A stretch of DNA of 64,000 bases from Oligoflexia bacterium (lineage in GTDB: Bacteria; Bdellovibrionota; UBA1018): positions 1-64,000 of the forward strand of contig JAMPXJ010000022.1 of assembly GCA_023701205.1 (NCBI GenBank), read 5' to 3'. The translations under genes and the position numbers were made by a program. Positions 63,519 through 64,000 of the stretch are shown here, one piece after another; position 1 is the stretch's first letter, and every line of letters starts with the position of its first letter. Below the pieces are notes generated by a model. That model saw only the letters and a list, made by a program, of their open reading frames with translations. It did not search any database and was not told where the DNA came from.

Positions 63519-64000
63519 TCAGCGATGCCCCTGCGACGCACGCTCGTCGGGCCTGCGGTTCGGGCCGCGTCCACGACCCTGCCCGCGTCCGCGGCGATGG
63601 CTTTGATCGCGATCGTCGCGCCGGTATTCCCGACCGCCGTCGTCTTCGCGCGCCGAGCCGGCATCCACGGGCTTCGAGTAGCCATAGAGCTTTCCATCGA
63701 TCACGAGAAAGCCGTCTTCATGGCCACCGCCGCGCGAATTTTCGTGCACCCAGTGGATGAGCGCGCCGGAAGGCGAAGCGTCATAGCCGCCGGACTTGGC
63801 GTAGGAGGTGATGTAGTCCCCGCACGCTTCCACGACCATTCCGGGACGCATCCGGGGAAGCGGGCCGAACCCGCTGTTGAAGATGACCTCGATCGTGTCG
63901 TTCTGGCCGGAGTCGAGCTGGATCTCGAAACGATCGTGATTCGTGCGCCGCGGGAAAAGCCGGGTCACCACGCCTTCGATATGGGCGCGCGCCTTGAACT
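63519..64000 (-). CDS. DUF3465-like protein, 5' end beyond the window
   Basis: Part of a gene that enters from the right edge; the visible 160 residues run from AHIEGVV onward. It contains a block of the DUF3465 type: RLFPRRTNHDRFEIQLDSG, GDYI, a GALIHWVHENSRGGGHEDGFLVIDGKLYGY segment (broken by variable residues), and then a Lys/Arg/Asp-rich basic tail (about 100-150). The HWVH and GG..H.DG motif is the family's core. The function of DUF3465 is unknown. The true start lies outside the window. Confidence 0.6.
   Translation of the reverse strand, partial: FKARAHIEGVVTRLFPRRTNHDRFEIQLDSGQNDTIEVIFNSGFGPLPRMRPGMVVEACGDYITSYAKSGGYDASPSGALIHWVHENSRGGGHEDGFLVIDGKLYGYSKPVDAGSAREDDGGREYRRDDRDQSHRRGRGQGRGRGPNRRPDERASQGHR

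Overview
This 64-kb window is a GC-rich chromosomal segment of a diderm (Gram-negative) bacterium. The evidence is lipoprotein signal peptides with +2 residues that suit the outer membrane, beta-barrel proteins, an LptF/G permease, O-antigen-ligase-like and sugar-nucleotide genes, and the lspA-lgt lipoprotein maturation pair. The many secreted or lipidated orphan proteins, the hemA-hemCD-hemB-hemL-kinase-regulator-hemE-hemN-hemY cluster and a CFI-box protein fit best with the Bdellovibrionota (Bdellovibrio/Oligoflexia relatives). That placement is an inference, not proven from the sequence. I found no rRNA, tRNA, CRISPR array, transposase or prophage.

Layout. 0-5 kb: secreted orphans (a DUF1566-like protein and a three-repeat beta-helix protein), a Cys-cluster regulator divergent from a membrane protein, and a transglutaminase. 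5-9.6 kb: an apparent operon of an outer-membrane barrel, a 971-aa lipoprotein with a duplicated module and a DUF420 membrane protein. 9.7-19.4 kb: an SDR oxidoreductase, a 787-aa secreted protein, a lectin-like lipoprotein, RNase R behind a possible SD-masking hairpin, UbiB, and a matrixin-like metalloprotease. 19.4-22.4 kb: an AT-richer island (kinase-like P-loop protein, putative His/Cys-dyad secreted protein, secreted partner) bracketed by two inverted copies of a palindromic repeat. 22.5-31.8 kb: O-antigen ligase-like protein, TylF-type methyltransferase, P5C dehydrogenase, PAS kinase, arginase-family hydrolase, YkgJ, RNase HI, a Fur-family regulator with a third palindromic element on its stop codon, and a Cys-rich secreted protein. 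31.9-42.2 kb: heme biosynthesis, mostly linked by ATGA overlaps, with a two-component system in the middle. 42.2-52.6 kb: FtsH, a second matrixin-like protease, CBS protein, DMT transporter, a small GAF-like protein plus wHTH-nucleotidyltransferase, lspA, lgt, a BtuFCD-type transporter and a barrel protein. 52.6-64 kb: DksA, GalU, PriA, a CFI-box protein, LepB, LptG, Def, Fmt, Rpe, HutH and a partial DUF3465 protein.

How the genes work together. The heme genes supply every step from glutamyl-tRNA to the porphyrin-oxidation stage; no ferrochelatase is seen. The embedded kinase/regulator pair is translated as part of the same unit and is a candidate heme or redox sensor. LspA, Lgt and LepB serve the unusually rich secretome. 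The most unexpected signals are the palindromic repeats, whose 26-28 bp stems differ in sequence yet each pair perfectly around a nearly identical 70-nt core, and the island between two of them.
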